Shown here: piece by piece, positions 10,601 to 23,830 of the stretch | Layout: each line of letters opens with the position of its first letter | Numbering within the stretch: the first letter of the stretch is position 1 | Assembly (NCBI GenBank): GCA_016987375.1 | Contig: PJRA01000160.1 | Location: 946,651-1,010,650 of the forward strand | Direction: 5' to 3' | Length of the DNA stretch: 64,000 nucleotides | Source of the DNA: Brachionus koreanus | Lineage: Eukaryota; Rotifera; Eurotatoria; Ploima; Brachionidae | The notes under the pieces: model-generated | Told to the model about the DNA's origin: nothing | The model's database searches: none | The model's input: only the letters and a program-made list of their open reading frames with translations | Position numbers and translations under genes: made by a program

Positions 10601-13600
10601 AAAAAAAATGGGTACCCTCTTGATTTTTCGAAATGACTTTTATCACCAAATTTGCCAAAAAATTTTACTAATCAATCATTTATTTAATAAAATAAAAATT
10701 TTAAAATATTCCCTAAAAAGCTGCCGTAAATCTTTTTTAATTCTATTTATTTACAGCTATTAAAGAGTTCTTAAATTTTTAAAAATAATTAGCAATAGAA
10801 ACAAAATTTTAGCAAATAGTTAAAAAATTAGAAACAAAAAATTTAATTTTTTATGTGTCGAGTGTTCTTTTACTAAGAAAAAAAAATTTACTTGCTTAAT
10901 TAAGATTATTTTAAAAAATCTTTAATGATACTAAAAGTATCGCTCAATTCTTAAATAGGAAATTACAAACTAGACTATTAAAAAAAATTTAAAAAATTCT
11001 CTAACTCTGTTCTTATAAACTTTAATTTTTTTCTAATAAAAAAGAAATAGTAATGACCAGTGCTGGAAATGGTAAGTGAAAAAACAATTTTTTTTTTGGC
11101 TTGTATTGAAGTCGGACAAAAACTAAAATATTGTACTACTAACCTCGTTATTGAAATTACTAAAATGAGATTCTTCATTTGAATTGGCAATACTCTGGTT
11201 GCTAAGACCAATATTGCTCGAGTTTGATTTTGAGTTTTTAAGTTTACCCCAAGACGTTGTAGACAATGACTTCTTATTGTGTTGTTGTGAATGGAACTGT
11301 TCTTGTTCGAGTTTAAGTTGTTGAAAGTTTTTTAATTGATTGAAATTTTGAAATTGTGTGCTTAGCAAGCGATTCTGAGAGCTGGCAAAGCTTTTCCACT
11401 GCTTACCAGACTTGGGAGATCTAGAACGCGACCTCATTCCAAACTGGTCATGCGAACTCAGCTTCATAGACCAGTTTAGTATGTTCTCGTCCATGAGTTG
11501 GTCTTCGTTGCCGGTATTGTTCAAAAATAGAATATCCTTTGATATTTGTTCTAGATAAGAAGTGCTCGGATCAATCGATTCATTAGTTTGATCTTCATTA
11601 TCTTCTTCGTCATAAAGATCATCTTCGTAAGACTCGTGGCCAGTATTTACATAATCGTCAAAGTTAAACTTTTGCATTGGGTTTAAAGACGAAAATACGA
11701 GCGAGTCCTCGTCATTTTCGCGCATCATTTTCCTTTTTTTTTCAAATGTCAGCTTATAGTTTCGTTTAAGATGGCCAATGTCGTATTTGGCAGAATTTTT
11801 AATATGATAGTCAAAATTTTGATACTGATTTAGCACTTCGTATACGCCAGCATGATCACTAAACTCAAGATTCGAATTGTCTAGCTCTTCGTCAAGACCC
11901 TGGTCATCAAAGTCGTCCTCGTCAGTCTCCTCCTCTTCGTCAAGCTCGTCTATCCGGCTTTCACTCTCGTTTAGTCTAGGATTTTTTTCGCCCAAATTTT
12001 TTTGGTAATTATTAAGCAAAAAATTTGCCTTTGTTTGATCTATAAAGAACGGATTTGGACTCGAGTTAATCGCTTCTTGTTGAGTAGTTAATACTTGTTG
12101 GGCCGGGTTGTTGTTACTATTTTTGTTAGCTAATATCTTTACGAAAAGAAAATATTTGTTAAATTTTGTTTGTAAAAATCTAAAGTATTAGATAAACAAA
12201 GCTAGTCATTTTCTTTTAGCCAATGACATAGTTTGTCAAATGGAATTTTTCAAGCAAATATTATGTCGTGATACTAAAATTTGACAATAAATTTCACTTT
12301 TTAAAGATATATTTTTTTTTTAGATTTTGTAAATAAAAAAATGAAAAAATGTAGCTTTTTTTTTTACTGTCAGCACTCTTAAAAATTAACAAAAAAAAAA
12401 TATAATCAAAAATATAAAAATATTTAAAAAAAAATTTAAAAATATTTAGAAAAAATTGTTCAAAAACGTATGAAATTAAATGCAGGAAGTATCTTTCTTA
12501 GAGAGTACTTCTCGATAATAAATTCAATCTAAATAACATTAAATAAAGCTTTTTTTTTCTAAATTCGACCCCAATAATTCTAATTCTGATTTTTTTTTAG
12601 AATAGAAAAAAAAGTCAAAATTTTTTTTCACATGTTTCTTGAAAAAGTTGGTCACATAGACTTTGAACTACAATTTGGCACCACTTAACTAATTTTCTTC
12701 AATCTTTCTGTTCTCTATTTTAGATATGCAACTAGACTTTTTTGACACTGTTATACAATTTCTTTAATAACAAGTTCAATCTAATAAAAATTAAACGCAC
12801 AAATAGGTCCTCATTTTTCAACATAGAAAAACTAAAGAACATAATATTACATTGAATTTGTAGGAAAAATCAAAATAAAAGCTTTAATCGTAATAAAAAT
12901 TAAAATAAGATTTAATTCATTATTCAAAAATTGTTCGAAAAAAATATCTAATAATTTAAATAATTTATTTCACAGCAACTTAACATCGTAAGCCCAAATA
13001 TTAGAAATAAAATTTACTAAAAAAATTTTTTTTTTAGATCTAATAAATACACTTTCTGATCGATTATTATTAAGAATTATATTAAATTTTTTTTTTGAAT
13101 TTTGGACTAAATTTTTTTAATGAAACAATAGCCTGTATCTGTGTTATTAATTTAGAAATTGTATTAATTTAGAAATGTAATAGGATTTAATGCTAGTAGG
13201 CCTGATGTCGTTTTGGTACTTCTAATATCGTCTAATGCTTGAATTTCTGGAATAGCTGATTGAATCATCACCATTTTTTTAACATTAGGTAGCTCAAATT
13301 TAAGTCTTCAAGGTAAATAAGATGAATAAGCTATTTCAAAATATCAAGCATTAGGGAAAAGTTTCAAAACATCATCGGGCTTTTAGTTAAAAAAAGAAAA
13401 AAAAATTCAAACTAAAGAAGCAACATTAATTACTATAATTTAAACAAAAATTAGTAAAAAAAAAATAGTTTAAAATGAATGTGTAAAAAGAATAAACTTA
13501 TTTATTTCGAATAGAAAAAATGAAATCAATTAGCAATAAACTATTTATCATATTTTATAATTATAAAAATAAAATAAAGTTCATTATACCAAATACTGGC

Positions 13601-14344
13601 CTAAATTATTCATAACGAGACATTTGAATAGAAAAAAAAACATCTTTTAATCTAATTTAATTAGCTAATTGACTTTGATTAAGCCAAGGGCTTAGATAAA
13701 TTTCTAAAAAAAAAAAATGATAGAAATTCTCAAAGCGTAAAAGAAAATAATTTTTACGCAAAAGTTAATATTTGATTAAATAGCCAAATATTTAAAATTA
13801 TTGATATTTTAAAAAGTATGTATTTTATTTTAATTCTTGGAAAATTTTATGTTTTGTTTTTAATTAAATTTAAAACGTGGTCAATGGCCAAATTATTGGC
13901 CTAAATGCTAATTAACTAGATATGTCGCAAAGCTAATAGAAAAATTTGGCCGCATCCTAAATACTTTAGAAATGAGAGAGAGAAAGAGACTCATTAGATG
14001 CTAAACGAACGAGATTATGACGTGTACATTTGGGCTTAAAGGTTTAAATTAGAAATTCTATATGCTAAGATATGAATATTTGAATTGTTGTTTGCTTGAA
14101 CAAAAAAAAAGAAAATGGCTCCGAGAATAGAAAAATTTCGTCTTTCTTGTCCTATTTGCATCACCTGAAGGCGTTTTGTGTCGAATTGTTAGCAAAATAT
14201 TTTCTTTAAAAAACATTCGCTCTTAATTAAACATTTCATGATTTGTGATTTGAGCACAAAATACGAGTCGAGAAACGAACAAAAAAAATAGTAAAAAAAA
14301 CTTTCTGTTACCTTTGAAAACGATGTTGTTTTTTGAGTTTGCAT
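4612..14344 (-). CDS. RUN-domain protein, RUSC-like, four exons
   Basis: Four exons join with matching phases: 14344-14312, 12136-11144, 9535-7359, 5602-4612, giving 1,397 aa. The start is the first ATG after an in-frame TGA. The N-terminal 800 residues are low-complexity and acidic or Ser-rich. Residues about 825-1180 fit a RUN domain of RUSC type: a Leu-rich helix (LFEFLKQNLKP), TQIWNLIECTMNAN, then, across the last splice, KFKFQLFIIYLLNHKQLANW and FSYFHKLLLQFNQLDFKLQ. RUN domains bind small GTPases or kinesin adaptors in vesicle traffic. Vertebrate RUSC1/2 end in SH3; here the tail is His/Ser/Asn-rich with KHSLSEPSLNAILDR at the end and no SH3. The exon chain is strong; the RUSC assignment is by pattern and less certain. 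Confidence 0.68.
5603..7358 (-). other. Last intron of RUN gene, with degenerate repeats
   Basis: 1,756-bp phase-2 intron, donor AAA|GTAAGT. It holds two related segments of about 90 bp near 6303-6395 and 6655-6745 and a TTAACACTAGA end at about 6533 resembling the MITE family found elsewhere in the window. No coding sequence. Confidence 0.5.
9536..11143 (-). other. Intron 2 of RUN gene
   Basis: Phase-0 intron, donor GAG|GTTAGT, acceptor ATGAAAAAAG preceded by a pyrimidine run. A/T-rich throughout; nothing else recognised. Confidence 0.5.
12137..14311 (-). other. Intron 1 of RUN gene
   Basis: Phase-0 intron of 2.2 kb, donor AAG|GTAACA, acceptor GTAAAG. It contains a coding-like relic on the same strand at 13143-13379, described separately. 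The stretch 13970-13995 is a purine run (GAGAGAGAGAAAGAGA). Confidence 0.5.
13143..13379 (-). pseudogene. Coding-like relic with two in-frame TGA codons
   Basis: One minus-strand frame reads DDVLKLFPNA, TGA, YFEIAYSSYLP, TGA, RLKFELPNVKKMVMIQSAIP and on to a TAA. GC is higher than its surroundings. The LFPN..YFEI pattern resembles a leucine-rich repeat or F-box protein, which is only a guess. TGA as the only internal stop also allows a mitochondrial origin, but I recognise no mitochondrial protein. It lies in the RUN gene intron and no exon phases support its use there. Confidence 0.35.
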
Positions 14345-16923
14345 TTTGAGTCAATGTTTCGAATTATGTAATTGTTATGGCATCAACCAGAGTCGAATCG
14401 TTGAATTTGAGCATTTAAATTTTAAAGGTAATCATATTTCAGCTTTTTGTTTCTATTTTTTTGTTTTTGTCTTTACATAAATTCAAATATCTAAATTTAG
14501 AATAAATTTAAGAGTCCATGACATGCTTAATACCACCCGGATTAGGCAACAAAGCTACATTTTAATTAACTTAAAAAAGGCCTTTTCTCTTTTCAAGTCT
14601 TAATTTGTTTTGATATTTTGCAAAAAAAGCACTCAATTCTTTTCTTATTAACATTTATTCATACTAATGCTTCTATTTTATACAATTTACATAGAAAATA
14701 TTTGATATAAATGTATAAATTTTTAGTCTTACATGCTCAAGTCAAGTTATCTTATAGCTACATATGAATATTTAATTATAATCGAAAAATATTTTATTTG
14801 GGAATTTTTAATTAGTTTTTAGTTCGACATGATCAAATATTGAGCATAGTGAAGTAAATTTGCTCGATTTTTTGTCTTTATCCGATAAAACTTTTTCTCC
14901 TCTAAGCCCAAATCATAAGAAATCAATTAAAATAATTTCTAATTTTAGCTGATTATAAAATAATCATTTTGAAATGAATGAATAAACTTGAGATTAATAG
15001 AAAATGTTTTTTTGTTTAGCTACAGAATATGGACATCAGTAGTTTAAGCCTCAAAATTAACATTAGCTATGCTAAACTCTAATAAATAATTCTGTTTTTT
15101 TTTTTTTATATATACAAAAAATATATTTTGAAATAAAATTAACAATTTTCTATTTATTTATTTAACACTTTGAGAGAGGAAAGAAATTTTCAATTTTTGA
15201 TAAACAATCGATTTGTTTTAAATCATTGCAGATGAAGATCGAATTGCACTAGGCGAAAAAATACGATATTGTCTCTTGTGAATTTTGCCCTCAAATTTAA
15301 ACTCTTTTAAAAACAAAAATTCAAAACCAAATTTAATTTACAAGCACTTAACCGACAAGTATTTCGTCCAAGTAGCTTATTTACAACTAAGAAATTTATT
15401 CTATTTTAAAATTAAATGACCGTCATTGCCTTTGGTTAACCGAAAACAATAGTTCTTATCAAAACATAAAAAGAGCCTATTTTTTTTTCTATTTAAACAA
15501 CTAGGTTAGTACAAAACAAACTCTTAATCAATCATCTAGTGTCTTGAAGCATTTTTTTTAATTATCTAATTTTACATTTTATTCAAAGCTTATTTTTAAA
15601 TTTGAAAATAAAAATTATATAAATCATTTTAAAACTAGATTTTAAAGTTAATTAATAACAATGTTGGTAAATAAAATATAAATATTAATTGACTAGATCA
15701 TAATTTATTTCCTTATTTCAATTGTGAGTTCAAAAACTTGATATAAATTAATAGAATATTTTTTATGCTTGAAATACTTTATACTACGGATAATCACGTT
15801 TGTTTTTAAAGACTGTTTTAAAAAATAATAATAAAAATTATTATAATTTTATTATTATTTGAGCATTTGTAAAAGAAGAGTTTTGTTCTACACTACTAAA
15901 ATTAATTTGCAAAAATATGTCAATGAGACAGTTAGCTCTTGGGGTGTGTTAGACTGATCTTTCATAATTGAATTACATTTTCGCATATTTGGCTTTTAGT
16001 AACAGCATACAACTTATATGATAGCAAAAATCGCGTGCTATTATTTTTCAATTTGAATCTATCTTAAAAATTGTTTGGATTTCTCTTAAAATTCCATTTA
16101 AAATTAAATATTCTTGCTAGATATCAATTATTCTCATTGAACAGCATATGAAAATTAAAATTTTCTAATCTCCCAATAACTCTGATCTTGTGAATGGTAT
16201 CTATTTTTTTAAATTAATTTACATTATATAGTAAAGAATTTGAATAAACTTTTTAAAATATTCAACGACCTCCCACATCAAAAAATTATCTGATATTGAA
16301 TCATAATTAGTTTACTCAAGGATGAAATAGGATTACAAAATTTTAATTGAGATATTTTGTCAATAAATTATTTAATTGATAAAATCGAAATTTTGATAGA
16401 ATTAAAATATTTAAGAAAAAAATAGCCATTTTGATTCTTTGAAGTGAAAAATGAATGTAGTTTTTATTTTTTGGTTGTTTTTGGCAAATTTTTATTTCTT
16501 TTCGAATAAATATTTTTTTTAAATTGTTCAACTTTAATAATAGCAGTTAAATAAAAAAAAAAGAAACAAATTTTAATGTCTAATTTAAAATACAAAAGAT
16601 AAAATAAAGATTAAGACTTAAAAAGATGATCGCCTGTCTTTTTCATAAAGTTTTTCTTTAAGTAATCAAATCTAAAAAGATGAACACCGTTTTTTCATCG
16701 TATTTCGACTCTCTTTTGTTATTTTTAATGCATGTGTTAAATTTGAATTCATTTTTAAAAATAAATTTTTATTCAACAAACTAATTCTATAAATCTAGCT
16801 ATTCAAAAAATAAAAAAAAAATATATAATAGAATCAAACAGCTATAAATTCTCTTAAATCTTAAATTTACAAGATTACATAATTTTGATTCTCAAAAATC
16901 GACCGGCTTAGCGCTTTACTAGA
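14345..16923. other. Intergenic between divergent RUN and neuropeptide genes
   Basis: 2.6 kb. The part near 14345-14420 is less A/T-rich and probably belongs to the RUN gene promoter or 5' UTR. At 15823-15860 there is a perfect AT-rich hairpin (AAATAATAATAAAA against TTTTATTATTATTT). No other feature seen. Confidence 0.4.
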
Positions 16924-17319
16924 ATGAAGGCCATATTTATTTCATCAATCTTTATTTTAATTGTCTACTGTGGGGCAACATCAAAACGAAATACAATGCA
17001 AAAGTCCCCTATGACTATGAATAGAAACAGAATGAACAAACGAATGATGGCTGATTTAATGATGCAAAAAAGAGATATGGGTCCAGTAAAGCGTCTAATT
17101 GATTTAGAAGAAAATAAAAATGCTGTTGAAGCTTCCCAGCCTGTGAAAAGACACAGTCATGAAGCCTTGTTCATATCTAAAAGAGATTTAATGCAAAAAC
17201 GTCAAACTTTAAAACGCCATAGCCATGAAGCAACATTTTTAGCTAAGAGAGAATCAATGAGAAATGACCAGCCGCAACTAATCAAACGACATAGCCATGA
17301 AGCTACCTTTCTTGCATAA
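16924..17319 (+). CDS. Probable neuropeptide precursor with three HSHEA peptides
   Basis: The 131-aa product has a hydrophobic signal sequence (residues 1 to about 19) followed by a chain cut by Lys-Arg pairs at 21, 39, 49, 56, 75, 86, 92, 97, 108 and 121. Three nine-residue peptides lie between these sites: HSHEALFIS (77-85), HSHEATFLA (99-107) and HSHEATFLA (123-131), the last ending at the stop codon. None ends in Gly, so no C-terminal amidation is expected. Spacers are short and Met/Gln-rich. This layout is that of a secreted prohormone processed by convertases in the regulated pathway. I know no named family with this core. Single exon; the ATG follows CTTTACTAGA, a possible acceptor. 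AATAAA at 17450-17455. Confidence 0.82.
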   Translation: MKAIFISSIFILIVYCGATSKRNTMQKSPMTMNRNRMNKRMMADLMMQKRDMGPVKRLIDLEENKNAVEASQPVKRHSHEALFISKRDLMQKRQTLKRHSHEATFLAKRESMRNDQPQLIKRHSHEATFLA

Positions 17320-20300
17320 ATAAATGCAATTTAATATAATGTAAAGCATGTAAATTAAACGCTATTTATCCTTTTTTTTGAGTCATATCCTTAAATTAAA
17401 ATTTTCTATTTTAATTTTTATTGCTATTTATAAAATCATCTAATTTTGTAATAAAGTACATTTGTGGTATTAAAAAAAAAGCATTTTTTATTTTTCAAAT
17501 CCTAAAATAATTAAGTTATAGGGTTTAATGTGATTTAATATGATTAAATTCAAATATACTGACTTAAAAATGTACCTAATTGATTGAAAAAATAAAAGTT
17601 AAATCTAAAATTTAGAAAAAATTAGCTTAAAAATTTTATTTTATTGAAAAAAAAACTTAAAATTTCAGTTAAAAAGAGTATTTAAATCTTAAAGATGTTT
17701 GAAAATGCGTTTAAGAATAAATGATTAGCATGTGCCATTATAATTCTAAGATGATAATTAAGCATCTGTTTGCTTTTTTAAACTAAAATATTTTCATTTA
17801 AGCATTATTGAGCCAAAATTTTATTTTCTTCATTCATTTAGATGTTTTCCTAATTCTAAATTAACTTCAAATTTTCTCTTAATCAAACTAAATTACGATT
17901 TAAATTGTTTGCTTTTTATAAAACTCAATAAAAACAACTAGCATTTTAAATATTTACACAAAATAAATCTTGATATCAGAATCTTAAAGAATCTTTTGGT
18001 AAAAACGTAAATTTACTCTCTTAAAAATTATGTTTTATTCTTATGTTGTAGATCTTAAGCCAACTTTGAATTTTTAATCTTTGAAAAAAAATTTAAAACT
18101 AGTAATTTTTCCAATTAAAGCTAAAAATTATTAGATTTGTATCAAGTAAAAATTTTACCTTATAAAAAATTTAATGTTAAATGTATTATTTTAACTAAAT
18201 GTTGGCAAATATTAAATATTTTCTTATAGATTTTAAAGTGTAATCTTTGTCAATACTTTTTAAAATGAATAAGGTTTTTATTATTAAATGCTCAATAACA
18301 TAATGATGATTAAAAACGGGTCTTAGTCTTTGTTCTGATCGTGTGATATACAACAATCAATGATAAATTAACCATGAAAATTTGATCTTTCAATCAAATT
18401 TGAATAACTCTATCTACAAATCAATTTTGATCGCTGATAGACTAATGATTCCATTAAAAACTATTATACAGACAATATAAAAAATATCTTATCTTAAAAA
18501 TCAAATCTGATTATTTGTAGACAGTTAAAATCGAATCATGAAGCTAGAATTTTATCCATATGAATCAGAAAATTTTAGTCACTCATGCCATTGAATCAAC
18601 TATTCCTAGATAATCAAAAAAAAAATTTCATTTATTTTTTCTTTCTTAAAAAAATTGAAAAATTAATATAAATATTTATTTTTACTCTTTAGATGTATTC
18701 AAATAAATTTTCTTACTCTAATTTAAATTTGTTTTTAATTTATTATTTTCTTTAATTTAGATTTAAAATCATGTGATTAAATTGAGCAAAAACCTATGAA
18801 TTATCGTTATTTAGAAAAGTGCATTTGAGTTTCCATAATTTGTTCTATATTAAACTAAAAACTCGTTCAAATGGAACGATAGAGTCTATTGACATACAAA
18901 AAGATATAATATTTAGATTATAGAATCTCTAAGAAATTTGAGAGCATTTTTACACTAAGCGTTCTCCTACAATTGAATGACTGCTAAATATTTAAATATT
19001 CTAAATATTTTAGTATCAATGGGTTGTTGCAAAATTAATACCAACCACCTAGCGTTACAGACAATATCTCAGAAATCAATCAATTCACCGACTAAGATTT
19101 ACTTAAAGTTTCAACAAATATGAGAGTTTTTTTAATAATAATGAACCAAGAAAATTATTTTATTTAAGAAAAGTAAGCTTTTGATTCTATTTAGAGTATA
19201 CTTGAATTATTTGGCATCAATTGACATCAATCAATTGATTAATTTTTACAAATATGCTGAACATTTTATTTGTTTCTAAGAAATTCTTTGAAGCATTTTT
19301 ACTTAAGCAAAAAAAAATGGTTTTATTTAAAGCTAAATTCTTAAATTTTTTAAAATTTTCTAATAAACTGCTTATTCCGTACGCCAAATAAAAAAAATTA
19401 CTTAAGCTAAATATTTAAGCTGTTAAGCTATTTTACTTTTTAATTTTTTTCTTAATTTCCAGCTAATTTACTTTTAGCTGATAAACGAAATCACTAAGTC
19501 TCAATTCCAAGCGGTCAAGGTTCAGCCTAAGTTATTTTTCAAATAAAATAAAAACTATCTTAAATTATTGTTTTACATTATTAGATAATCTATTTTAATA
19601 TATTGTAGACCTATTTAATAAGTGATTAAAGCCAATTAAATTAAATTTTATGCTAGTTAGCTAGTTAGTTAGATGAATTGAATTTTTCCCAAAGATCTCC
19701 CATTTTAGACCAACTATGTGACTAATCTTGAGATAAATAATTAGCTGATTGTGTAATAATAGGAAATATTAGATTTTTTTTACATTAAAATTTCAATTTG
19801 CAAAGATAGATATAAAAATCAATTCAAAACTAATCTAACTACAAATATTGCATTTAAGCATAATTTTGCATTGTTTTTAGAAATTTGCACTTTGTCCCAA
19901 AAAGAACGGCTTTAAATCGTTTATTAATCCACTCATAAATTTTAAAATTAAATCTCTAGTAAAAATGGTTCAATAAAACAATTAGCTTTATTTGATTTTA
20001 TTTTTGAAGCAGTTAGGTCACCTAGTATGGTATTTACAATAATGAAGTAGATTTTGACTAAATCTAATCTTTAATAAAAAGAACTCTTAAAATATCTTTC
20101 ATAAAATTTAGCTTTTTTGTCGACAAATATTCTCTAAACACAATATGTTGTGCTGATTAAAAAAAAACTTTTCTTAGATCTTTTTGTTTATAATTATGTG
20201 TAATAAAAAAAAATTAATTTATTTAAACAAACTCAATTCTTCGGTTTAATGTTTTATTAAAAAACTAAGAGGCGTTGCTCTTTATCTTTGCTTCTTAAAC

Positions 20301-22895
20301 ACATAGAAAACTATAAACTCAAAAACTAAATAAAAAATTTTTTCCATTTAATTTTTAATTAAAATTTTTTTATCAAAATTAAAACCTTGGATTTGAGCTA
20401 TTGGTATTTTCTTCCTATTTTAACGTCATGAATAATTTTTGTCTTATTTAAAAATTTCTAAAGCTCTTTCTCGTTTATTTTTATCTTAAAATCTTTTTTT
20501 TTCATTTAAGCTATTATGACAAGTTTTAAAACTTGATTGAATCCTTAAATCTCTCTTTTTTTTTTGATGAGGCAGTAAAATTTAAAAGTCTAGAACAGAG
20601 CCAAAAAGTATTTTGAATTTATCAAAATCTTAAGGTCATACAAAAAAATATATGGCTGCAAATAATATTTGTGAGTAAATTTTATTTTTTACTTTTGAGT
20701 ATTCGACCATTCATCAACTTTAAGTCAGCGCAAGTTGAATATTAAATATTCTTTTAGCGGCTTCCACCGAGAATCAAGATGAATGAAGAAACCTTTTTAA
20801 TATTTTCTCTTGATAACAAAAAAAGGTGCAACTCGAGCTTTATCTTATTTTTGAAAATCAAATAATAAAAAAAATTATTTATTTAAAAAGTCTATTCATC
20901 AGAAAAACTATCAATAAAGTAAATTAACTTTTAATTATCAATAAAAATTAAACAAAATATGTATTTTGATGATTGTAGAAAATTTTTTAAAGTATTTTTT
21001 AGAAGAAATAAAATTTTTGTCAATTTAATGAAAAATAAAGAAAAAAGTGTGCTAAATATTAATTAAGTAAATTATTTCAGTCTATTACTTTGTTCATAAA
21101 TACCACTGACTTTTATCTAAATGCTATAGACTAATTTTTTTTTGCTAAAAGAAAAAAAAATGCTTTAGAAACTTAATTTAATTAGAAGTGATTGGAACCT
21201 TTGTTTCAAGCCAAAAACAGTCTAGAAGTTAATTATAAGACCTCCATGAAAAATTAATTTCTAGTACTAGACACTCTATTAAAGCAAAAAAAATACTACT
21301 TTTAATTAAATATTTATTTTTCACAAAAATTTAGATAAAAAATAAATTTTTGAACAATATGTAATTTAAGAACTAAATAAACTTAAAAATAATTAAATAA
21401 TTGACATAGAGTATTTGTTTTAATTTAAAAAGAAATTTGTTTTGTTTGAGGGTTACTACTTGTAAAATTTTATTGATTTGATGATAGAATAGAAAATAAA
21501 AGATTTGAAGTAATTTGTCATTTAACAATTAGGTTTTTAGCCTAATTTAGAAAGAAATTTAAAAAAAAATTACTCTTATTATTCTTAATTTTTTAATTTA
21601 ATAAAAACCTGATTCAATGCCTCTCTATTTTATTGAAAATCTGATAAAAATTTGAAATCAAAGTAAAATTTAGAATATTTAAAGACTGATTTAAAAATTA
21701 TATAATACCATTTGCTAATCTATATTATAGACTGAATAAAACAAGTTCATTTCACACAGATAAACAAAATAAAGCATATTCTTTTATTTTAGTTGAGATT
21801 AATAGATCTATTAGAGCCAGAAACGTTATTCTTTTAAAAATATGTGTCTATTCTCAATTAAACAACAAAACCAAATAATATAAAACCTTAAACTGAACGA
21901 TATAAAAGAAATTACTTTTGATAAAAAAACAAGCAAATAAAATGAAGTCAAAAGTTAAGCGAAAAGTTTGAAAATATTTATTTCGCAATTAAATATTGCG
22001 TTGAAGCGCAAAAAAAAAGCAAGATATTAGATTAATTTGATTATGTTTTATTTAATAAAAAATAACTTCAATTTAATTTTAGGGTTTATTTAAGCTCAAC
22101 CTAATTACTGATGATCGACCAGAAGTTAATTTAATAACTCATAAACGAGTAAAATTGATGATTTATTTAAAATATTTTAAGTTAAGAAAGAACTAGTTAT
22201 GTTTGATTATAAGTTTAGGTGTTATGATAATTACAAATAGAAATAATAAGAAGGAATTAAAAATTGTACGTATTTTTCATTTAGGCATATAGAATTATCT
22301 GATTACAAAGAAAAACTGATAGCTTCCGAACAAACAAAATGAATTTATTTTTAATCTGCCTTATTAACTCATAAAGATAATTTTGAATCCTTTCAACTCC
22401 ATTATCCATACTGTATTTTAGTTGAAGCCTCAGTAAATGTTTAATTTTTAATATATTTCAGAAAAATCAAATTTTAGCACTAAGTGGGTTGAAATTTAGA
22501 ACATTTATTATCGTAAAATTCATGATAAAAATTTGACTTGTAAAAAACAATCGAGTTGATTTGATTTGATAGTTTGATTAATTGATATTTATTTTTACTT
22601 TTTTGTTCACCTAATTTTATCGACTGTATCTTTAGAAAATATTTTATTATAGTAAACATTCAATAGTTCACTCAATCATGGCCACAGACCTCCATTCTGG
22701 AAAGAATCTATAATTACAATATTTCTTAAAAAAAAATAAACCTCTAGATAATCTAGACTCTTACAGACTCATCTCCAAAAGATTCAAGATTGGACAATAA
22801 ACTCAAAAACTCTAACACAGTCAGTTTGAATTCAGAAAATCCAAAAACACCCAAAACCGGCATTGTGAAATTTCATTTCAATTTTATTGAATTAA
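17320..22895. other. 5.6-kb gene desert
   Basis: Extremely A/T-rich. Apart from the neuropeptide 3' UTR I see no exon, RNA gene or transposon relic I can support. Near 22680-22895 the sequence becomes less A/T-rich and may already belong to the LINE relic that follows. Confidence 0.4.
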
Positions 22896-23830
22896 GTGGA
22901 ATTTTGCAGAAATTGCACAGATTTTCCAGATTTGCGTAAGAGATCAAATAACAGTTGTTTCACTTTGTTTCATCTGCATAACAAATTTTTGACTTTTAGA
23001 ACTAAATTATATTATTTTTTACTTTTTGTATTGGAAGTTTTGTATGAAATTTCACAATGCCCCCCAAAACCACATATTGAAATTAAAACAATGAATAACA
23101 GACGTATTCAACCGCAATCAACTATTTTATTCGATCATGAAATAGCTTTTGACAAAACATTACAAAATAGTATAATTGAAAAATTAAAAGAAAACAATCT
23201 ACAAATATTACTTAAAATTTCTCCGATGGATCAAAAACTTTCTCAAAAATTGCTCTTTTAGATTTAGCTATTATTAACAAGCTTCAAAAAACATGTTTAT
23301 TCCCTACAAATTTCATTCAATTTTTCAATTTAATTTCATTTTTCTGTCCTTTAAAGATAATAGTTTTCCTCATGATTTTAAAATAGCCCTTTTCGCAGAT
23401 GATCTCTGCTTGAAGTGAATATAATCATTGAATAATGTGAAAAAAAGGAGAATTTAAAATTAACGATAAGAAAACTTGTCACCAGAGATGTACTTTGAAT
23501 TATAATCCTTGGTAATAAACTAGATCTTAAGATCAATTACAAAGAACAGTTAAAATTATCAATTCTAAAAAAATCTCCAAAGTTAACCTAATTAGTAAAA
23601 TTTGAGTTTTAAGTGAGGATTCTCTCTTAATATCAACAGAATTCAATATGGATCATTATTCAACTTTTATTTTCTACTCAAAAGATAAAAACTGAATTAC
23701 TAAAATTTCAAGAATCATCAAATATTTTCCACTAAAGAAAAGTATCAAGACAATCCACAAAGAATTAAGAATCTATTAGATGGCAAGCTTTTTTTTTTAA
23801 ATTTATCACCACCAAGCAAAAACATGAATT
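22896..23830 (+). mobile_element. Decayed LINE reverse transcriptase
   Basis: The open stretch 22896-23261 contains HEIAFDKTLQNSIIEKLKEN, matching the first RT block of LINEs (DIEKAFDxxWHxGLIxKL). At about 23370-23420 another frame gives SFPHDFKIALFADDLCLK, the YADD-type active-site block. Further on appear LGNKLDLKINYKEQL-like and TIHKELRI-like pieces of the RT C-terminal part. Many stops and frame changes: inactive. The open stretch should not be taken as a host gene. Confidence 0.7.

Noticed and set aside
22896..23261. Host gene of 121 aa
   Set aside because: Contains the LINE RT block HEIAFDKTLQNSIIEKLKEN and is followed by an FADD block in another frame; it is retrotransposon debris.
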